The position numbers were made by a program, and so were the translations under genes. This document shows, one piece after another, positions 60,745-64,000 of a stretch of 64,000 bases of DNA. Position 1 is the stretch's first letter. The number at the start of each line of letters is the position of its first letter. Where the stretch lies: NCBI GenBank assembly GCA_045653945.1, contig JAZOML010000066.1, positions 46,181 through 110,180 of the forward strand, written 5' to 3'. The notes below the pieces were generated by a model, which saw nothing but the letters and a program-made list of their open reading frames with translations, had not been told where the DNA came from and did not search any database. This DNA is from SIG673 sp045653945 (GTDB lineage Bacteria > Bacillota > Clostridia > Oscillospirales > CAG-272).

Positions 60745-61434
60745 ATGGGAAAAAAGGTAGTTAAAAACGAAGAAACATCAGTTAAATTAAATAAATTAAT
60801 AACATTTTTTAAAAACGAAAATTGTATAGCAATAATAATCCTTATTATATGTTTATTAAACTCTATTTGTTTTGGAACTTTTTTTTACTGCATGTTTAAT
60901 TTAAATAATCTAGAAAATATTGTTTATCTAATTAAAGACATATGTGACATCACTTTAATAATTTTTTGGATTTTATATCTCATAAAAGGTGGTAAGTTAT
61001 TTGAATCTAAAACAAGAGCTTTAATATATCCAATTATTTATGTTTTGTTGTATGTTGCAAATGATATATTATGGATTATTTTTGATGGAGCTCGTATAAA
61101 CTTATTATATTTTGGTATTACATTAGTTTCCATATTATTGTCTGTAAAATTATATCATTTGTTAAAATATTGTATTTTAAAATTAAAAAAATTCGCGATG
61201 TTAAGCAAAGCTGAAAAAATCGAAATATTGTTTTCGGGAAAATTTCTTACTATTTTAATTTTAAGTATATTTTTTATTTCATTAATTTTTACGTTGGCTA
61301 ATGGAAGCGGAAAAAAAGAGAGTGACTGGGATAAGCTTTCAGATGACGAAAAACAGTGGTATCATGATAATTATGGAAACGGGAAAATGGATGATTATAA
61401 AGACGCAATAGATGATTATAAAAACTCAAGATAA
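60745..61434 (+). CDS. Multi-pass membrane protein of unknown function, controlled by a leader RNA
   Basis: 229 residues, markedly AT-rich and Ile/Leu/Asn/Lys-rich compared with its neighbours. About five membrane segments (roughly 28-50, 60-82, 92-112, 117-135, 170-190) are followed by a hydrophilic tail ending in WDKLSDDEKQWYHDNYGNGK and DDYKDAIDDYKNSR. The first ~25 residues are charged. I see no motif that names a substrate. AAGGAGAG is well placed before the ATG. The gene has no room for its own promoter after the attenuator. The base composition suggests later acquisition. Confidence 0.6.
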   Translation: MGKKVVKNEETSVKLNKLITFFKNENCIAIIILIICLLNSICFGTFFYCMFNLNNLENIVYLIKDICDITLIIFWILYLIKGGKLFESKTRALIYPIIYVLLYVANDILWIIFDGARINLLYFGITLVSILLSVKLYHLLKYCILKLKKFAMLSKAEKIEILFSGKFLTILILSIFFISLIFTLANGSGKKESDWDKLSDDEKQWYHDNYGNGKMDDYKDAIDDYKNSR

Positions 61435-61435
61435 T

Positions 61436-61468
61436 AAAAATCCCGACGGTTTTACCCGTCGGGATTTT
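61436..61468 (+). terminator. Terminator after the leader-controlled membrane protein gene
   Basis: A stem of about 10-11 bp (ATCCCGACGG/CCGTCGGGAT) with a short loop, followed by TTT. Confidence 0.85.
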
Positions 61469-61603
61469 GCTTTGCAAATATTCAGTTTAGCTCTTATTAT
61501 ACGTTATTTCTAACCTTATAAAAGATACTCAAATAAAACTTGCGAAAAATAATAGTTTGACGCGCCGCGCGGGAGCGCTATTTGCCTGAAGGCGCTTGCT
61601 TTC

Positions 61604-63352
61604 TTAATAGTAGTACTTCTGCTTTGCGTCGTAGTGAGTGTGGAGAAGCTCGTGTGCCTTGTGTCCACCGGGCTCACCGAGATAGTTCTCGTAGATAGCC
61701 TTGATGTCGGGGTTCTCGTGGGACTTGCGGAGTGCCTTTCCTGCATCCTCGTCGTAGAGAGCCTTTGCACGAACTGCCTTAAGGTCAACGTACTGAAGCT
61801 CCTTTGCGGAAACGATAGGCTGACCGCCACCGGTTACGCAACCGCCGGGACAGCACATAACCTCGATAAATGCATAGTTCTTTTCGCCTGCCTTAACAGC
61901 CTCAAGAAGCTTCTTAGCATTTGCAGTACCGCTAACAACTGCAACGTTTACGGGAGCGCCGTTGATTTCAACGGTAGCTTCCTTGATACCCTCGGTACCT
62001 CTTACAGCAGTGAACTCAACCTTTGCAAGCTCGGTGCCGGTAAGCTTTTCATATACGGTACGAAGAGCAGCCTCCATAACACCGCCGGTTGCGCCGAAGA
62101 TGTCAGCAGCGCCGGTGGACTGACCGAGCATATCGTCAAAGCCCTCGTCGGGAAGCTTAGCAAAATCAATACCTGCCTGCTTAATCATCTTAGCAAGCTC
62201 ACGAACGGTAAGAACGTAGTCAACGTCCTTCATACCCTTGTTTGAAAGCTCAGGACGTGCAGCCTCATACTTCTTAGCAGTACAGGGCATAACGGAAACA
62301 ACAACTATTTTCTTGGGGTCAATGCCCATCTTCTCAGCGAAGTAGGACTTAACCATAGCACCCTCCATTTCGTGGGGCGACTTGCAGGAAGAAAGGTTGG
62401 GAATGAACTCAGGGAAGAACTTCTCGCAGTAGGAAATCCATCCGGGAGAACAAGAGGTAATCATCGGGAGAACGCCGCCGTTCTGGATGCGTCCGATAAG
62501 CTCTGTACCTTCCTCAATAATGGTAAGGTCTGCACCGAAGTTGGTGTCAAATACCTTGTCAAATCCGAGTCTGCGGAGCGAAGCGGCAAGCTTGCCGGTC
62601 TGGGCAACGCCCATAGGAAGACCGAACTCCTCACCGATAGAAGCTCTGACTGCAGGAGCGGGCTGAACGACAACGTACTTGTCGGGATCGCCGATTGCTG
62701 CCCAAACATCGTCAATAGACTCTCTTTCGTGGAGAGCGCCAACGGGACAAGCAACGATACACTGACCGCAGTTTACGCAGGGAGTCTGAGCAAGAGAGAA
62801 GTCGAAGATAGGACCAATCTTGGTCTTAAAGCCTCTCTTGGAAACGCCGATAGCACCGATTTGCTGAACGTCGTTACAAGCCGCGATACAACGGCGGCAG
62901 GAGATACACTTGGAGTTATCTCTGATAACGCAGGGAGAAACCTCATCAACGGTTGTTTCCTTCTTTTCGCCATCAAAGGGATACTCCTTAACACCGTATT
63001 CACGGCAAAGAGCCTGAAGCTCGCAGTTCTCGGAGCGTACACAAGAGGTGCACTCTCTATTGTGAGAAGCGAGAAGAAGCTCAAGGTTAACTCTACGCTG
63101 TTCGCGGAGCTTAGGTGTGTTGGTTCTTACAACCATACCCTCTGCAACGGGCATTACACAAGCCGCTGCAAGACCTCTTGCCTTCTCAATTTCAACAAGA
63201 CAAATACGGCAAGCGCCGATTTGCTGAACGTCCTTGAGGTAGCAAAGAGTGGGGATATTTATGTGAGCAGCTCTTGCTGCTTCGAGAACGGTGGTGCCTT
63301 CAGGAACAGAAACGGCAACTCCGTCAATAGTTAAATTAATCATGTTTTCCAT
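61604..63352 (-). CDS. hydA: [FeFe]-hydrogenase catalytic subunit HydA (multi-cluster type)
   Basis: 582 residues. The N-terminal [2Fe-2S] domain uses Cys37, 48, 51, 65. A His-Cys [4Fe-4S] site follows (His97, Cys101, 104, 110), then two [4Fe-4S] clusters (Cys149/152/155/159 and 192/195/198/202). The H-cluster domain has TSCSPGW (Cys301), MPCTAKKYEA (Cys357) and EVMCCPGGCVTGGGQP (Cys501 and 505). Layout and the following NuoF-like gene match the electron-bifurcating or NADH-dependent group (HydABC), which disposes of electrons from NADH plus reduced ferredoxin as H2 during fermentation. A GGGAG site precedes the ATG. Its maturases HydEFG are not in the window. Confidence 0.95.
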   Translation of the reverse strand: MENMINLTIDGVAVSVPEGTTVLEAARAAHINIPTLCYLKDVQQIGACRICLVEIEKARGLAAACVMPVAEGMVVRTNTPKLREQRRVNLELLLASHNRECTSCVRSENCELQALCREYGVKEYPFDGEKKETTVDEVSPCVIRDNSKCISCRRCIAACNDVQQIGAIGVSKRGFKTKIGPIFDFSLAQTPCVNCGQCIVACPVGALHERESIDDVWAAIGDPDKYVVVQPAPAVRASIGEEFGLPMGVAQTGKLAASLRRLGFDKVFDTNFGADLTIIEEGTELIGRIQNGGVLPMITSCSPGWISYCEKFFPEFIPNLSSCKSPHEMEGAMVKSYFAEKMGIDPKKIVVVSVMPCTAKKYEAARPELSNKGMKDVDYVLTVRELAKMIKQAGIDFAKLPDEGFDDMLGQSTGAADIFGATGGVMEAALRTVYEKLTGTELAKVEFTAVRGTEGIKEATVEINGAPVNVAVVSGTANAKKLLEAVKAGEKNYAFIEVMCCPGGCVTGGGQPIVSAKELQYVDLKAVRAKALYDEDAGKALRKSHENPDIKAIYENYLGEPGGHKAHELLHTHYDAKQKYYY

Positions 63353-63369
63353 TACTCGTTTCTCCCTTC

Positions 63370-64000
63370 TTATTTCTTATAGATAGCGCCGAACTTACAG
63401 GACTCGATACATACGCCACACTTAATGCACTTGCTCTGATCGATAACGTAGGGGCTCTTGATTACGCCACTGATAGCGCCAACGGGGCACTTCTTGGAGC
63501 AGAGTGAGCAACCCTTACACTTATCGGGATCAATAACAACCTGGAGAAGGTTCTTACAGCAGCCTGCGGGGCAACGCTTCTCGTAAACGTGTGCTTCGTA
63601 TTCATCTCTGAAGTAACGAAGGGTGGAAAGAACGGGGTTAGGAGCAGTCTGACCAAGTCCGCAAAGAGAAGAGGTCTTGATAACGTTTGCAAGCTCCTCG
63701 AGCTTTTCGATGTCGCCATCCTCACCCTTACCGTCGGTAATCTTGTTGAGGATTTCGAGCATTCTCTTTGTACCCTCACGGCAGGGAGTACACTTACCGC
63801 AGGACTCATCAACAGTGAACTCAAGGAAGAACTTAGCGATGTCAACCATACAGTTGTCCTCGTCCATAACGATAAGTCCACCCGAACCCATCATAGAGCC
63901 GATAGCCATAAGGGAATCGTAGTCAACGGGAGTGTCAAGAAGGTGAGCAGGGATACATCCGCCGGAAGGACCTCCGGTCTGTGCAGCCTTGAACTGCTTA
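63370..64000 (-). CDS. hydB: NADH-binding hydrogenase subunit HydB (NuoF-like), C-terminal part, cut by window edge
   Basis: About 209 residues are in view; the start lies beyond the right edge, since the frame stays open to the end (KQFKAAQTGGPSGGCIPAHL). The segment ends the NuoF-like flavoprotein with the [4Fe-4S] site ESCGKCTPCREGT plus SLCGLGQTAPNP, then has an extra 2x[4Fe-4S] ferredoxin domain (CKGCSLCSKKCPVGAI, CIKCGVCIESCKFGAI) as in HydB rather than NuoF. FMN and NAD sites would lie upstream. It is 17 bases before hydA, so they form one operon, and hydC (NuoE-like) is expected just outside the window. Confidence 0.93.
   Translation of the reverse strand, partial: KQFKAAQTGGPSGGCIPAHLLDTPVDYDSLMAIGSMMGSGGLIVMDEDNCMVDIAKFFLEFTVDESCGKCTPCREGTKRMLEILNKITDGKGEDGDIEKLEELANVIKTSSLCGLGQTAPNPVLSTLRYFRDEYEAHVYEKRCPAGCCKNLLQVVIDPDKCKGCSLCSKKCPVGAISGVIKSPYVIDQSKCIKCGVCIESCKFGAIYKK

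Noticed and set aside
62372..63334. Long open frame opposite hydA (about 320 codons)
   Set aside because: It is the complement of the iron-sulfur region of hydA, with Ser/Asn/Leu-rich nonsense composition and no start signal.
1..64000. tRNA, rRNA, CRISPR arrays and insertion sequences
   Set aside because: I looked for T-loop-like GTTCGANTCC signatures, rRNA cores, regularly spaced repeats and transposase motifs and saw none; a scan with tRNAscan-SE and CRISPR tools would settle it.

Overview
The window reads as one contiguous piece of chromosome from an anaerobic, spore-forming Firmicute of class Clostridia, most likely an uncultured gut lineage near the Oscillospirales or Christensenellales. 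The evidence is a set of recognisable genes: spoIIID, a ytfJ/gerW-type sporulation gene, a spoVB-like flippase and dacF; the paired GlgC/GlgD glycogen system; a CIRCE-controlled groESL operon; a 2-hydroxyacyl-CoA dehydratase activase; and an [FeFe]-hydrogenase operon of the NADH/ferredoxin-coupled type. Promoters are TTGACA-N17-TATAAT-like, ribosome binding sites are GGAGG-like, and several genes start with TTG or GTG. I see no rRNA, tRNA, insertion sequence, prophage or CRISPR array.

Layout. 1-2466 (minus): a truncated secreted-protein gene and a DUF1538 membrane protein operon with two PII-like proteins. 2555-3916: an HtrA-type protease. 3958-14281 (minus): a storage-polysaccharide operon glgB-glgC-glgD-glgA-glgP followed by a GH13 amylase, with its own promoter and with spoIIID directly upstream on the same strand. 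14823-20191: a PASTA-like protein, groEL/groES with CIRCE, an unusual ftsZ and a small membrane protein. 20313-28544: an orphan topoisomerase B subunit, a two-gene activase/dehydratase pair, rluA and a HAD phosphatase. 28730-40968 (plus): a long co-directional run with two small genes and then lon-engB-lysA-M50 protease-scpA-scpB-DUF2953-ytfJ-dacF-rluB-GNAT-galE.

41103-49199: an HD hydrolase, an AraC regulator divergent from a kinase-aldolase fusion, ridA with ilvA (enamine clearance beside its source enzyme), a nucleoside hydrolase, a Xer recombinase and a carboxypeptidase-like protein that has lost its active site. 49184-54043 (minus): an envelope block with a flippase, a DUF4830 protein, a repeat lipoprotein and an atypical YidC. 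54266-61434 (plus except for the Nudix gene): a minimal SufC/SufB-type pair, a CNNM transporter, Hsp33, glutamate racemase, and a membrane protein preceded by a structured leader RNA. 61604-64000 (minus): hydrogenase subunits HydA and HydB, the latter cut by the window edge.

The most interesting candidates are: the promoter-aptamer-antiterminator/terminator-like leader at 60534-60745; the in-frame FGGY kinase/HpcH-HpaI aldolase fusion with an internal ribosome binding site; a YidC homologue with an acidic tail and a Lys where Arg is expected, translationally coupled to a repeat lipoprotein; an FtsZ with a long N-terminal extension and no recognisable C-terminal peptide; and a glycogen phosphorylase with a histone-like Lys/Thr/Ala tail.
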